DNA of 64,000 nucleotides. Source: HGM12998 sp900756495. GTDB lineage: Bacteria; Bacillota; Clostridia; Oscillospirales; Oscillospiraceae. The position numbers were made by a program, and so were the translations under genes. The stretch covers positions 124,001 to 188,000 of the forward strand of contig CAUEFI010000003.1 of assembly GCA_958477305.1 (NCBI GenBank). Direction: 5' to 3'. The notes beneath the pieces were generated by a model. It was given only the letters and a program-made list of their open reading frames with translations, did no database searches and was not told where the DNA came from. Of the stretch, positions 33,209 through 41,931 are shown in pieces. Numbering within the stretch: position 1 is the stretch's first letter; each line of letters opens with the position of its first letter.

Positions 33209-34234
33209 CTATTGAATGAACATCGCGTCGCCAAACGAGAAAAAGCGGTATCGCATCTCTACCGCCTCTCTGTAGGCGCTCAGAATATGCTCCCGGCCTG
33301 CCAGGGCGGACACCAGCATCACCAGCGTGGATTGGGGCAGGTGAAAGTTGGTAATCAGGCAGTCCAGCACCTTAAAGCGATAACCGGGATAGATAAAAAT
33401 ATTGGTCCAGCGCCCTCCCGCTTTTAAGGTTCCATCCTCTTCCGCAAAGCTCTCCACAGTGCGGCAGGAGGTGGTGCCTACGCAGATAATCCGGCCGCCT
33501 TCCGCCTTTGTCCGGTTCACCGTTTCAGCGGTGTCAGACGGTACGACGCAGTATTCGCTGTGCATCTCATGTTCAGCAATTTCCTCGGCTTTCACCGGCC
33601 GGAACGTCCCTAATCCTACGTGCAGTGTGACGTAGCAGATCCTGACTCCCAGCTCTTCAATCTGCATCAAAAGCTCTTTCGTGAAGTGAAGCCCTGCGGT
33701 AGGCGCGGCCGCGGAACCCACCTCCCGGGAGTACACCGTCTGATAGCGCTCCGGGTCCTGAAGTTCAGCCTTGATATAGGGCGGCAGCGGCATCCTGCCC
33801 AGCTGCTCCAGGAGCTCCAGAAAAATCCCGCTGTATTCAAAACGAATCAGGCGGTTGCCGCCCTCCTCCACCGATAAGACCTCCGCTTTGAGCAGGCCGT
33901 CTCCAAAAGAGAGCCGGGTTCCGGGCTTCAGCTTGCGGCCTGGCCGCACCAGGCACTCCCACACCTTCTCTCCTCTGTCCACCAGCAGCAGAACTTCTAC
34001 CGCACCGCCGCCCGGCTCACGATGTCCCAGAAGCCGGGCCGGGAGGACACGGGAGTCGTTGAGAATCAGGCAGTCGCCAGGGCGAAGAAGCGTGGGCAGA
34101 TCATAAAAATGCATATGTCTGGTCGCTCCCGACCCCTTGTCCAGCACCAGCAGCCGGGACGCGTCTCTCCGCTCCAAAGGCGTCTGTGCAATCAGCTCGT
34201 CCGGGAGCTGAAAGTCAAAATCCGAGGTTTTCAT
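33209..34234 (-). CDS. queA: S-adenosylmethionine:tRNA ribosyltransferase-isomerase QueA
   Basis: A 341-residue enzyme that adds the cyclopentene part to preQ1-modified tRNA, one step after Tgt in queuosine synthesis. DFDFQLPDELIAQTPLERRDASRLL is the standard N-terminus, and AAPTAGLHFTKELL and ITNFHLPQSTLVML are family hallmarks. The gene begins 2 bases after the stop of the SpoIID-like gene and precedes tgt, making a two-gene queuosine unit. Genes for preQ1 synthesis are not present, so preQ1 or queuine must come from elsewhere in the genome or from salvage. Confidence 0.97.
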   Translation of the reverse strand: MKTSDFDFQLPDELIAQTPLERRDASRLLVLDKGSGATRHMHFYDLPTLLRPGDCLILNDSRVLPARLLGHREPGGGAVEVLLLVDRGEKVWECLVRPGRKLKPGTRLSFGDGLLKAEVLSVEEGGNRLIRFEYSGIFLELLEQLGRMPLPPYIKAELQDPERYQTVYSREVGSAAAPTAGLHFTKELLMQIEELGVRICYVTLHVGLGTFRPVKAEEIAEHEMHSEYCVVPSDTAETVNRTKAEGGRIICVGTTSCRTVESFAEEDGTLKAGGRWTNIFIYPGYRFKVLDCLITNFHLPQSTLVMLVSALAGREHILSAYREAVEMRYRFFSFGDAMFIQ

Positions 34235-34236
34235 GG

Positions 34237-35901
34237 TTATCTCACATCGACTCCTGTGTAATAAAATGTAAGGATCTGATCATAAGTAAAGCCCGATTGC
34301 GCCATTGCATAGGCGCCCCATTGGCTCATTCCAACGTTATGGCCCCATCCTGACCCCTTAATGGTGAAACTGCCGCCGGTACTGGAGGTCCCGCTGGATG
34401 GAGTGGTCAACGCCTCTGTTCCTGATCCGCTAATCACATAGGGACTCCCCGCAATCTGAGATACCGTCCCGTCCCCACCCACGGCATAAGCTCCGGACAC
34501 GCTGGATAGGCTTCCGCCGCCGGCCAGCTCGTAGCTCCCTCCGCCGCTGTCGCCGGAGACTGTATAACGGGCGGAGTTCAGTCCAAGTATGGTACGCGCC
34601 TTTTCCTTTGAGAAGGAAAAGCTCTTTCCCGCCGCATCCGTCATGGTAAGCGTGAGTACATTTCCGGTCGGCGTGGTCTCGGACACATACATATGGACCA
34701 CGCCGGAATTGATATACCCTTTGGAATTCAGGAGATCCGTCAACTCCTGCTTAGAGAAAGTGACAGTCCAGTTATATTTTCCCGTTTTGTCGGCCACCAG
34801 CGGTTCATAGGGATCCTCTTTGCCGATAAGGTATGGCACGGAATTGGGCCAGACATTTCCGGCGCTCTCCGTTGCCCCTCCGTCACAGGAAAAATAATAG
34901 GTCTCAGCCAGCTCGCCGCCGTACCATACATATACGCCCGCCGTCTCGGCGGCCGCCTGCGCCGTATTGCTCCCCACATTCCCACAGCCGCTGTAGACCT
35001 GGCAGTGCGTTGTGCCGCAGATATCTATGCCGCTGTCGTTATGTCTGCCGTAATTGGTGGCGCAGTAATTCCTAACCGCCACCGCTTGTGCCTTCAAGGC
35101 CTCCAGCGGCCAGGTATCCGACATCTCCCGTGAGAGTACGCAGTTCACATAATCCTCCATGTCAACCACGCTGGCTACGGTAATGTTGCCTCCTCCCACC
35201 CGCTGAAACTGAAACGCCCCATAATATTTATATTTATTGAACCAAGTCTCGGTCTTCACGGAATCATCCAGGCCGGGCTTCACCGTCAAAGACAACTCCG
35301 CGCCTCCATCAAACTGAAACAGAACCGTGCCGGTTCCGGTCTTGACCACCGACACCGCATAGCTGCTGCTCCCTACCACTGCAGCGCCTGAGAATCCCAT
35401 TGCTGAAGCGGCCGCCTCCGCCTCGCCGCTGGAGAGATAGGCACCAGCCCGCACAGAATAGCTCCCTTCACTCCAAACCGGAAAACCGCCGGAGACCGAG
35501 GCTGCCGCCGCACTGGCCTCCTCAAACGAGGCATATAAGCCTGGGATCTGTATGTGATAGCACCCAACGGCGATAGAGGACGTAAACTGATCAGAGTAAC
35601 CGTTCAATCCGTTGGATAAGGGGCCATAGTAAACATTCTGCGTTTTCACCGCAGAGACGGCGGTTTCAGACGTATACCCCAGTTGAATAAAATGACGGCT
35701 TTCGTCCAGGTAGCCGAAGCGGTAGCCGCTGCCGGCGCTGTTCAGGAGGTTTGCCCCCGGCATGGCGGTACTTCCGTAGGCCAATCCTACCAGCACGGTA
35801 TCATGGGACGGAGGCTGTGCCGCTTTGACGGCAGGCATTTGCGGCAGAATGACAGCCGCTGCAAGGATAATTGCCGCAAATTGCATAAATCTTTTTTTCA
35901 T
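34237..35901 (-). CDS. Secreted SpoIID/LytB domain protein
   Basis: A 554-residue exported protein with a signal peptide (KKRFMQFAAIILAAAVILPQMPAVKA). A middle region with YHIQIPGLYASFEEASAAAA and YSVRAGAYLSSGEAEAAA resembles a SPOR-type peptidoglycan-binding fold (my inference). The SpoIID core follows: VVDMEDYVNCVLSREM with the catalytic Glu, then LKAQAVAVRNYC. The C-terminus has the conserved GWGHNVGMSQWGAYAMAQSG. SpoIID is a lytic transglycosylase acting on denuded glycan at the sporulation septum. Genuine SpoIID is membrane-anchored and near 340 residues, so this longer form may be a paralogue. The start at 35901 follows GGAGAG. Confidence 0.88.
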   Translation of the reverse strand: MKKRFMQFAAIILAAAVILPQMPAVKAAQPPSHDTVLVGLAYGSTAMPGANLLNSAGSGYRFGYLDESRHFIQLGYTSETAVSAVKTQNVYYGPLSNGLNGYSDQFTSSIAVGCYHIQIPGLYASFEEASAAAASVSGGFPVWSEGSYSVRAGAYLSSGEAEAAASAMGFSGAAVVGSSSYAVSVVKTGTGTVLFQFDGGAELSLTVKPGLDDSVKTETWFNKYKYYGAFQFQRVGGGNITVASVVDMEDYVNCVLSREMSDTWPLEALKAQAVAVRNYCATNYGRHNDSGIDICGTTHCQVYSGCGNVGSNTAQAAAETAGVYVWYGGELAETYYFSCDGGATESAGNVWPNSVPYLIGKEDPYEPLVADKTGKYNWTVTFSKQELTDLLNSKGYINSGVVHMYVSETTPTGNVLTLTMTDAAGKSFSFSKEKARTILGLNSARYTVSGDSGGGSYELAGGGSLSSVSGAYAVGGDGTVSQIAGSPYVISGSGTEALTTPSSGTSSTGGSFTIKGSGWGHNVGMSQWGAYAMAQSGFTYDQILTFYYTGVDVR

Positions 35902-35939
35902 TTTTCTCTCCATTTGTACATTCTCGCACGGGCCATTTC

Positions 35940-35969
35940 TTGACACTGGCACTTCCCTTGTGGTACACT
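35940..35969 (+). promoter_or_regulatory. Promoter of the lysine riboswitch/asd operon
   Basis: TTGACA (35940-35945) and TACACT (35964-35969) with an 18-bp spacer. Confidence 0.8.
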
Positions 35970-35976
35970 TTCCTAA

Positions 35977-36153
35977 AATGCAAGTCAGAGGTCGCGGCAT
36001 TCAAGAGTAGCGCGGGAAGGACTCGGGGTCCTGAGAACCGCTGTGAAAGGGAATACCGCCGAAGGGAACGGACACCCGCAGGTCTGTCCCCTGGCCGTCC
36101 GGTTAAGAGCCGCGCGGCTGTCACCAGTCTATGTGGTGGAGCGCTGTCTGCTT
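35977..36153 (+). ncRNA. Lysine riboswitch (L-box)
   Basis: The leader upstream of asd-dapA-dapB carries the L-box core in order: AGAGGTCGCG and CAAGAGTA near 35987-36010, GTGAAAGGGAATACCGCCGA at 36041-36060, GGCCGTCCGGTTAAGAGCC at 36096-36114, GGCTGTCACC at 36117-36126, and GTGGAGCGCTGTCT at 36136-36149. These match the conserved five-way junction of the lysine aptamer. A terminator hairpin lies about 50 bases downstream, so lysine should promote termination and shut off the lysine pathway. The 35902-36317 gap holds this element, its promoter and its terminator. Confidence 0.93.
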
Positions 36154-36202
36154 TTGTCATATGGTGCGCGGCGGCGTCAAAGCGCCTCTGCCATTATAGT
36201 AC

Positions 36203-36236
36203 AAAATCAGCCGGTATGTAAACCGCTGATTTTTTC
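36203..36236 (+). terminator. Expression-platform terminator of the lysine riboswitch
   Basis: AAATCAGC and GCTGATTT pair around a short inner helix, followed by TTTTTTCTTTT. It ends about 80 bases before asd, in the place expected for the riboswitch-controlled terminator. Confidence 0.85.
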
Positions 36237-36317
36237 TTTTATCTCGATTGTTTTCCGCTGTCTCTTTTTGAGCGGAGTGCGAATACAATAAATTAAGAAC
36301 ATTGGGAGGTTCTGGAG

Positions 36318-37406
36318 ATGGAAAAATATAAAGTTGGGATCATTGGAGGCACCGGCATGGTGGGACAGCGCTTTGTCACGCTGATGGAGAATCACCCCTG
36401 GTTCCAGCTCACTGTCATTGCCGCCAGCGCCCGCTCTGCGGGTAAAACCTATGAGGAAGCCATCGGTTCCCGCTGGGCCATGGATACGCCCATGCCTCAG
36501 GAAGCCAAGGGAATGATCGTCATGAACGCCGAGACTGACGTGGAGAAGATTTCCTCTCTGGTAGATTTCGTCTTCTCCGCTGTAGATATGAAAAAAGAGG
36601 AGATCCAGGCGCTGGAGGAGGCCTATGCCAGGCACGAATGTCCCGTGGTATCCAACAACTCCGCCCACCGTTGGACCGCCGACGTACCCATGGTAGTACC
36701 CGAGATCAATCCGGAGCATCTCGCCGTAATCGCTGCGCAGCGAAAGCGGCTGGGCACGAAACGCGGCTTTATCGCTGTCAAATCCAATTGCTCCCTCCAG
36801 AGCTACGTCCCCGCTCTGACCCCTCTCAAGGACAAATTTGGTCTGAAGCAGGTCCTGGTCTGCACTTATCAGGCTATCTCTGGCGCCGGCAAAACCTTTG
36901 AAACCTGGCCCGAGATGCTGGACAATGTCATCCCCTACATCGGCGGCGAGGAGGAGAAGAGCGAACGGGAGCCCATGAAGCTGTGGGGCAGAGTGGAAAA
37001 CGGCGTTATCGTCAACGCCAGCTCCCCCAGTATCACCGCCCAGTGTCTGCGTGTCCCGGTCTCCAACGGACATATGGCCGCCGTCTTCGCCAGCTTTGAC
37101 AACAAACCCTCCATACAGGAGATCAGAGATATCTGGGCCGCATTCAAAGGACGCGCACAAGAGCTGAATCTTCCCACCGCCCCTAAACAATTCCTGCACT
37201 ATTTTGAGGAGGAAAACCGCCCTCAGACCCGGCTGGATCGGGAACTGGAGCGGGGCATGGCTGTCTCCATCGGCCGTCTCCGCCCCGACACCCAGTATGA
37301 CTATAAATTTGTCTGTCTGTCTCACAATACGCTCCGCGGCGCTGCCGGCGGCGCGGTCCTTCTGGCCGAGCTGCTGTGCGCCGAGGAGTATATCACCAGG
37401 AGGTAA
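36318..37406 (+). CDS. asd: Aspartate-semialdehyde dehydrogenase
   Basis: A 362-residue enzyme reducing aspartyl-phosphate to aspartate semialdehyde, the branch compound for lysine, threonine and methionine. KVGIIGGTGMVGQRF is the NADP loop, AVKSNCSLQSYVPAL holds the catalytic Cys, and RVPVSNGHMAAVFASF the catalytic His. The length and motifs match the archaeal/fungal-type branch rather than the E. coli type. GGGAGG lies 8 bases before the ATG. It is first in the riboswitch-controlled operon and its last codons and stop (AGGAGGTAA) form the dapA ribosome site. Confidence 0.96.
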   Translation: MEKYKVGIIGGTGMVGQRFVTLMENHPWFQLTVIAASARSAGKTYEEAIGSRWAMDTPMPQEAKGMIVMNAETDVEKISSLVDFVFSAVDMKKEEIQALEEAYARHECPVVSNNSAHRWTADVPMVVPEINPEHLAVIAAQRKRLGTKRGFIAVKSNCSLQSYVPALTPLKDKFGLKQVLVCTYQAISGAGKTFETWPEMLDNVIPYIGGEEEKSEREPMKLWGRVENGVIVNASSPSITAQCLRVPVSNGHMAAVFASFDNKPSIQEIRDIWAAFKGRAQELNLPTAPKQFLHYFEEENRPQTRLDRELERGMAVSIGRLRPDTQYDYKFVCLSHNTLRGAAGGAVLLAELLCAEEYITRR

Positions 37407-37412
37407 TCAATT

Positions 37413-38300
37413 ATGAGAGAACCCGTCTTTACCGGCGCCTGTACCGCCATTGTGACCCCCTTTGACCAGAGCGGCGCCATCAACTACGACGCGTTCGGCG
37501 CCCTGATTGAGCAGCAAATCGCCGGCGGCGTAGACGCCATCTGTGTCTGCGGCACCACTGGCGAGTGCGCCACGCTTTCTATCCGTGAGCACATTGCCGC
37601 TGTAGAGTACTGCGTGAAGAAGGTCAATCACCGCGTCAAGGTCATCGCCGGTGCCGGCAGCAACGATACTTCCGCAGCCGTCTACCTGTCTCAGCACGCC
37701 GAAGACTCCGGCGCGGACGCGCTGCTCCACGTCACACCCTATTACAATAAGGCCAGCCAGACCGGTCTGCTCAAGCACTACGAGTACATTGCTGAACGCA
37801 CCGAATTGCCGATTATCCTCTATAATGTTCCATCCCGCACCGGCGTGTCCTTTACGGCAGAGACCTACAGGGAGCTCTCCCAGAACCCCAAAATCAACGG
37901 CATTAAGGAGGCAAGCGGGAATTTTTCCCTGCTGGCGCATACGCGCTACCTCTGCGGCGACGATTTTTATATCTGGTCCGGCAACGACGATCAGGTGGTT
38001 CCCATGATGTCCCTGGGCGCCAAAGGCGTTATTTCAGTGGTAGCCAATATTGCGCCCGAAATCATGGTCAACATGACCCATCTGTGTCTGGACGGCAGGT
38101 TCGAAGAGGCCTCCCGCATCCAGCTGGATTATATGGAGTTTATTGACGCCCTGTTCATTGAAGTCAACCCAATTCCTATCAAGGCTGCCCTCAATTTGGT
38201 CGGCAAAGAGGCAGGGCCCTTGCGCCTTCCCCTGTGCGATATGACCAACGGACACCTGGATGTTCTGAAGGCGGCTATGGCAAAGGTGGGCCTGCTGTAA
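37413..38300 (+). CDS. dapA: 4-hydroxy-tetrahydrodipicolinate synthase
   Basis: A 295-residue TIM-barrel class I aldolase that joins pyruvate and aspartate semialdehyde. GACTAIVTPF-like start (TGACTAIVTPFDQSG), CGTTGECATL, ILYNVPSRTGV (catalytic Tyr) and INGIKEASGN (Schiff-base Lys) are present. It uses the product of the preceding gene. The ribosome site lies across the asd stop codon, so translation is probably coupled. The diaminopimelate made serves lysine and, in a spore former, both cell wall and dipicolinate. Confidence 0.97.
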   Translation: MREPVFTGACTAIVTPFDQSGAINYDAFGALIEQQIAGGVDAICVCGTTGECATLSIREHIAAVEYCVKKVNHRVKVIAGAGSNDTSAAVYLSQHAEDSGADALLHVTPYYNKASQTGLLKHYEYIAERTELPIILYNVPSRTGVSFTAETYRELSQNPKINGIKEASGNFSLLAHTRYLCGDDFYIWSGNDDQVVPMMSLGAKGVISVVANIAPEIMVNMTHLCLDGRFEEASRIQLDYMEFIDALFIEVNPIPIKAALNLVGKEAGPLRLPLCDMTNGHLDVLKAAMAKVGLL

Positions 38301-38349
38301 AAAAGCATTTACTGATGCGCCTTCGAGGCGGAAAGGATGTTGGACGCGC

Positions 38350-39111
38350 ATGCTGAGGCTTATTATTTCCGGCTGCAACGGCCATATGGGCCGAGTGGTG
38401 GAATCTATCTGCCGTGGTGAGGCAGATGTGGAGATTGCCGCCGGTTTCGACCTGCTGGGGCAGGGTGAGCGGGACTATCCCGTCTACTCCTCCCCAGCTG
38501 AGTTCACCGGTGAGGCCAGTGTGATTATCGACTTCTCTCACCCCTCTGCACTGCCCGCTCTGCTTGAACTTGGCGTCTCCCAAAAAATACCTCTGGTGCT
38601 GGCTACCACAGGCTACTCCCCCGCAGATCTGTCTGCCATTGACCAGGCGGCAAAGTCAATTCCCATCTTTCGATCCGCCAATATGTCGCTGGGCGTCAAT
38701 GTCCTTGTCGATCTGATCAAACGGGCGGCAGCCGTGCTGGGAGAACACTACGATGTTGAGATTGTGGAGCGGCACCATAACCGCAAGGTGGACGCTCCCA
38801 GCGGTACAGCTCTGATGCTGGCTGAAGCTGCCGCATCTGCGCTTCCCTATCATCCTCAGTATATCTACGACAGGCACAGTGTGCGCAGAGCGCGGGATCG
38901 TCATGAAATTGGCATCTCAGCAGTGCGCGGCGGCAATATTGTGGGCGACCACGAGGTTATCTTCGCCGGCCGGGATGAGGTTATTGAAATCAAGCACTCG
39001 GCGATGAGCCGGGAAGTCTTCGCCTCCGGCGCCGTTCGGGCCGCCCGCTTCCTGGCCGGAGTAGAGGAGCCCGGCCTCTACTCTATGGCCGATCTGGTGG
39101 CTGGAATCTGA
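38350..39111 (+). CDS. dapB: 4-hydroxy-tetrahydrodipicolinate reductase
   Basis: A 253-residue reductase that follows DapA in the pathway. RLIISGCNGHMGRVVESI is the nucleotide-binding loop, and VEIVERHHNRKVDAPSGTA holds the catalytic His and Lys of the family. There is a 49-base gap after dapA and only a loosely placed AAGGA site, so it may be expressed less than dapA. A terminator follows directly. Later steps (dapL or dapDEF, lysA) are not in the window. Confidence 0.97.
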   Translation: MLRLIISGCNGHMGRVVESICRGEADVEIAAGFDLLGQGERDYPVYSSPAEFTGEASVIIDFSHPSALPALLELGVSQKIPLVLATTGYSPADLSAIDQAAKSIPIFRSANMSLGVNVLVDLIKRAAAVLGEHYDVEIVERHHNRKVDAPSGTALMLAEAAASALPYHPQYIYDRHSVRRARDRHEIGISAVRGGNIVGDHEVIFAGRDEVIEIKHSAMSREVFASGAVRAARFLAGVEEPGLYSMADLVAGI

Positions 39112-39125
39112 ACGAAGCAGATGGA

Positions 39126-39161
39126 AAAAGGCGTTCACGGACGAGACCGTGAACGCCTTTT
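39126..39161 (+). terminator. Terminator of the asd-dapA-dapB operon
   Basis: A 15-bp perfect stem (AAAAGGCGTTCACGG and complement) with a 6-base loop and T-rich end, 14 bases after dapB; it can serve the convergent ECF gene as well. Confidence 0.9.
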
Positions 39162-39182
39162 CTATTGTTATAATTCCTGCTT

Positions 39183-39764
39183 TCAGGCGACCGCTGTGCG
39201 GGCATGCACGACACGGACGATGACGCTGCTGAGCACCATATTGATGACCAGCTCCAAAACAAAATTGATGCCGACCAACCCTGTAATCACATAGTAGACC
39301 AGCGCGGTTCCACCCGCCCAGGCCACCAGCGTCTCATAGTAGCAGAGGGACAGACCAAGGAGAAAGATGCCGGTATTGACAACGGGACATACAATACCGG
39401 ACAGAATTGCCGCCGGCATTGCCCTGCGCTTGGAGACGGCGCGGAACACGGCGCCTGCTGCCAAGCCGGCCAGTGCTCCCTTTACTAGGCACAACAGAAA
39501 GGTCACCAGCGGGCGGGCGGTCCACAGGACATTTCCGCCAGGATCCCAGCCAAGCACGCAGGCAATCCAAACCACCAAGCCGAAGACGCCGCCTAAATAG
39601 GCGCCTGCCTTGGGGCCGTACAGCGCAGCCCCGATGATAATAGGGGCTAGGGCCAGGGTGATGGAGAAGGGACCGAACTTGACAAAAGAGGCGACAATCT
39701 GCAATACTACAATGATCGCCGTCAAAATTGCCAAGCCAGTCAGGGTACGGGTTTTCTGATACAT
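39183..39764 (-). CDS. ECF transporter S component, probably for pantothenate
   Basis: A 193-residue membrane protein with about six segments, the substrate-binding subunit of an energy-coupling-factor importer. TGLAILTAIIVVLQIVASFVKFGPF and APIIIGAALYGPKAGAYLGGVFGLV carry the typical alanine-rich TM1 region for contact with EcfT. The ATPase and T subunits are not encoded nearby, as usual for group II ECF systems. The coaX gene directly upstream points to pantothenate or a related vitamin. The specificity is inferred from that neighbour only. Confidence 0.85.
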   Translation of the reverse strand: MYQKTRTLTGLAILTAIIVVLQIVASFVKFGPFSITLALAPIIIGAALYGPKAGAYLGGVFGLVVWIACVLGWDPGGNVLWTARPLVTFLLCLVKGALAGLAAGAVFRAVSKRRAMPAAILSGIVCPVVNTGIFLLGLSLCYYETLVAWAGGTALVYYVITGLVGINFVLELVINMVLSSVIVRVVHARTAVA

Positions 39765-39896
39765 AAATGTTACCTCCTGCTCCCGCTCCTCTCTTGGAGG
39801 ATGCAGGGCAATCTATTTACTCACGGCGCCAAGGGAGCCGTTGAGCACTTATGTAAGGCGGAGTTTCGTTCCGCCTGTTCCCGCTCCGCAATCAGC
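39765..39896 (-). other. Structured leader between coaX and the ECF gene
   Basis: This 132-base gap contains a 7-bp hairpin with 7-base loop (AGGCGGA / TCCGCCT, about 39855-39875), a short GGC-rich stem and a TCCTC/GAGGA stem just before the ribosome site GGAGG. I do not recognise a named riboswitch; it was compared by eye with the tetrahydrofolate aptamer and does not match well. Confidence 0.35.
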
Positions 39897-40682
39897 TTAT
39901 CCTTTCCGGTGCTTTTCTGCATTCTTCTTATAAATCAGATAAAGCCCATCCATCAGCAGATTGGGATCGTAAATAATGTTTCTGTTGCAATACTCCAAAA
40001 TCGGCAATGCGTTTCCTCCCGTCGCAACGACGGAAGCCGCCTCTTCCCCACCCGCCTCTTCAAAGCGGGCGATCATACTGTCCACCAAGCCGGCATTTCC
40101 ATACAGGACACCGGAGCGCATCGCATCCACCGTATTACGCCCCAGGGGTGTGGGAGGGCGTTCTACTGAAATATGCGGCAGTTCAGCAGCCCGCTCTGAC
40201 AGCGCCTCCACTCCCAGCCGGACACCGGGACAAATCGCGCATCCCTCGTAGACGCCATTTTTCAATAGAGAAAAGGTCGTGGCTGTTCCCATATCAATGA
40301 CGATAACCGGCGACGCATAGTGCGCCACTGCAGCCACGGCAGAAGCTACAATATCCCCGCCCAGCTGATTGTGCAGGTCGGAGCGGATATTCAGCCCCGT
40401 CCTGATGCCCGGACCGACTACCATAGGGCTGCGCCCGGTAAGCCGCGCCACAGCGCCGGTAATGCTGGCTTCCAGAGGGGGCACCACACAGGAGATAATG
40501 GATCCGTCTACCTTCTGAATATCGGCTGCGTAAAGCTGAAAGACGCCGAGCAGGTCAATGGCACACTCATCCGTGGACTTACGGCATGAGGTTGCAATAT
40601 CAGAGAAGAATACCGGCCTTCCATCCTCGTCAAACAGGCCGATGGTAGTCGTAGAATTCCCAACGTCGACAGCCAGGACCAA
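39897..40682 (-). CDS. coaX: Type III pantothenate kinase
   Basis: A 261-residue ASKHA-fold kinase for the first step of coenzyme A synthesis. LAVDVGNSTTTIGLF is the ATP phosphate loop, GPGIRTGLNIR the pantothenate-site motif, and VIDMGTATTFSLL the second phosphate-binding motif. The start was set at TTG 40682, because GGAGG is 8 bases upstream; an earlier in-frame TTG overlaps that site. It has a clear sigma-A promoter and is followed by the ECF S component, making a small uptake-and-phosphorylation unit. Confidence 0.96.
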   Translation of the reverse strand: MVLAVDVGNSTTTIGLFDEDGRPVFFSDIATSCRKSTDECAIDLLGVFQLYAADIQKVDGSIISCVVPPLEASITGAVARLTGRSPMVVGPGIRTGLNIRSDLHNQLGGDIVASAVAAVAHYASPVIVIDMGTATTFSLLKNGVYEGCAICPGVRLGVEALSERAAELPHISVERPPTPLGRNTVDAMRSGVLYGNAGLVDSMIARFEEAGGEEAASVVATGGNALPILEYCNRNIIYDPNLLMDGLYLIYKKNAEKHRKG

Positions 40683-40715
40683 TTTTGCCACCTCCAACAG
40701 TTCTTGTCAAGATGT

Positions 40716-40744
40716 ATTTTAGCAGATACTCGGACAGATGGCAA
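40716..40744 (-). promoter_or_regulatory. coaX promoter
   Basis: On the minus strand TTGCCA (40739-40744) and TAAAAT (40716-40721), 17-bp spacer. Confidence 0.75.
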
Positions 40745-40790
40745 GGAAAAGGCGGCCACAGCGATGTGGGTCCCTGAGAGAAGCTGCACA

Positions 40791-40833
40791 AAAGGACATC
40801 GGAGCAGCTCACTGCACTGCTCTGATGTCCTTT
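40791..40833 (-). terminator. Terminator of the leuCDB operon
   Basis: A 17-bp stem with one mismatch (AAAGGACATCGGAGCAG against CTGCTCTGATGTCCTTT) and a 9-base loop, 21 bases past leuB. Confidence 0.85.
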
Positions 40834-40853
40834 CTGTCAAACAATCTGCCGGA

Positions 40854-41930
40854 TTAAATCTTTTCCCGGATACGTCTTCCCATCTCTCTGGTTCCAATGG
40901 GGCTCACACCGCTCTCGGCGATATCCGGCGTCCTCCACCCCTCAGCAAGTACTGCGTCTACCGCTGTTTCAATTGCATCGGCCTCCGCGGCCCGCTGGAA
41001 AGAGTAACGGAACATCATGGCCACCGACAAAATTGTGGCGATAGGATTGGCTTTGTCCTGCCCAGCAATATCGGGGGCTGATCCGTGGATCGGCTCATAG
41101 AGACCGGGCGCCGTGTCCCCGATGGAGGCCGAGGGCAGCAGGCCGATGGAACCGGTAACCATGCTGGCCTCATCAGAGAGAATATCGCCAAACATATTCT
41201 CGGTGACCACCACGTCAAACTGTCCGGGATCCTTTACAATCTGCATGGCGCAGTTATCGACCAGCACATCCTCATAGGACACGTCGGAATACTCCTCCGC
41301 CAGTCGGTGCATCACTGACCGCCAGAGGCGCGACGTCTCCAAGACGTTGGCCTTGTCCACACTGGAGACCTTCCCGCGGCGCAGACGCGCAAGCTCAAAT
41401 GCCCGCCGTCCAATACGCTCGATCTCCTGCTCGGAATAGGCCATGAGGTCGGTGCACTCAACTCCGCGGTCCGGGGTGTCGTAACGGCCCCGCTTTCCAA
41501 AGTAGATACCGCCGGTGAGCTCCCGGACCATCATTAAGTCAATGCCCCTTTCAGCGGTCTCCTTCTTCAGCGGACAGGCAGAGGCCAGGGGCGCCCGGAG
41601 CGTTGCAGGGCGCAGGTTGGCATAGAGTCCCAAATCCTTGCGGATGGCCAGCAAGGCGGTCTCAGGCCGCTGCTCAGCCGGCTTATCGGAGCCCCACTTC
41701 GGGCCGCCCACCGCCCCCAGCAGAACCGCGTCGCAGGCCCTGCACTTCTCAGCGGTACCGTCAGGGTAGCTTTTTCCAACCGCGTCGGTGGCGCATCCCC
41801 CCAGCAGAATATCCACGAACTCATAGGTGTGACCGAATTTCTTACCCACAGCCTCCAGAACGCCCACAGCCTCATTGACCACCTCCGGGCCAATGCCGTC
41901 GCCCTTGATCAGCGCAATCTTGTAGTGCAT
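40854..41930 (-). CDS. leuB: 3-isopropylmalate dehydrogenase
   Basis: A 358-residue NAD-dependent oxidative decarboxylase, the third step of leucine synthesis. YKIALIKGDGIGPEVVNEA, LRPATLRAP, MVRELTGGIYFG, SVDKANVLETSRLWR and YEPIHGSAPDIAGQ cover the substrate, metal and NAD sites. The length is normal. It starts one base after the leuD stop and is the last gene of the operon. leuA is not in the window. Confidence 0.97.
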   Translation of the reverse strand: MHYKIALIKGDGIGPEVVNEAVGVLEAVGKKFGHTYEFVDILLGGCATDAVGKSYPDGTAEKCRACDAVLLGAVGGPKWGSDKPAEQRPETALLAIRKDLGLYANLRPATLRAPLASACPLKKETAERGIDLMMVRELTGGIYFGKRGRYDTPDRGVECTDLMAYSEQEIERIGRRAFELARLRRGKVSSVDKANVLETSRLWRSVMHRLAEEYSDVSYEDVLVDNCAMQIVKDPGQFDVVVTENMFGDILSDEASMVTGSIGLLPSASIGDTAPGLYEPIHGSAPDIAGQDKANPIATILSVAMMFRYSFQRAAEADAIETAVDAVLAEGWRTPDIAESGVSPIGTREMGRRIREKI

Positions 41931-41931
41931 T

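Noticed and set aside
39765..39896. Tetrahydrofolate riboswitch
   Set aside because: A GCATCC-like piece is present but the other conserved parts and pairing order do not fit.
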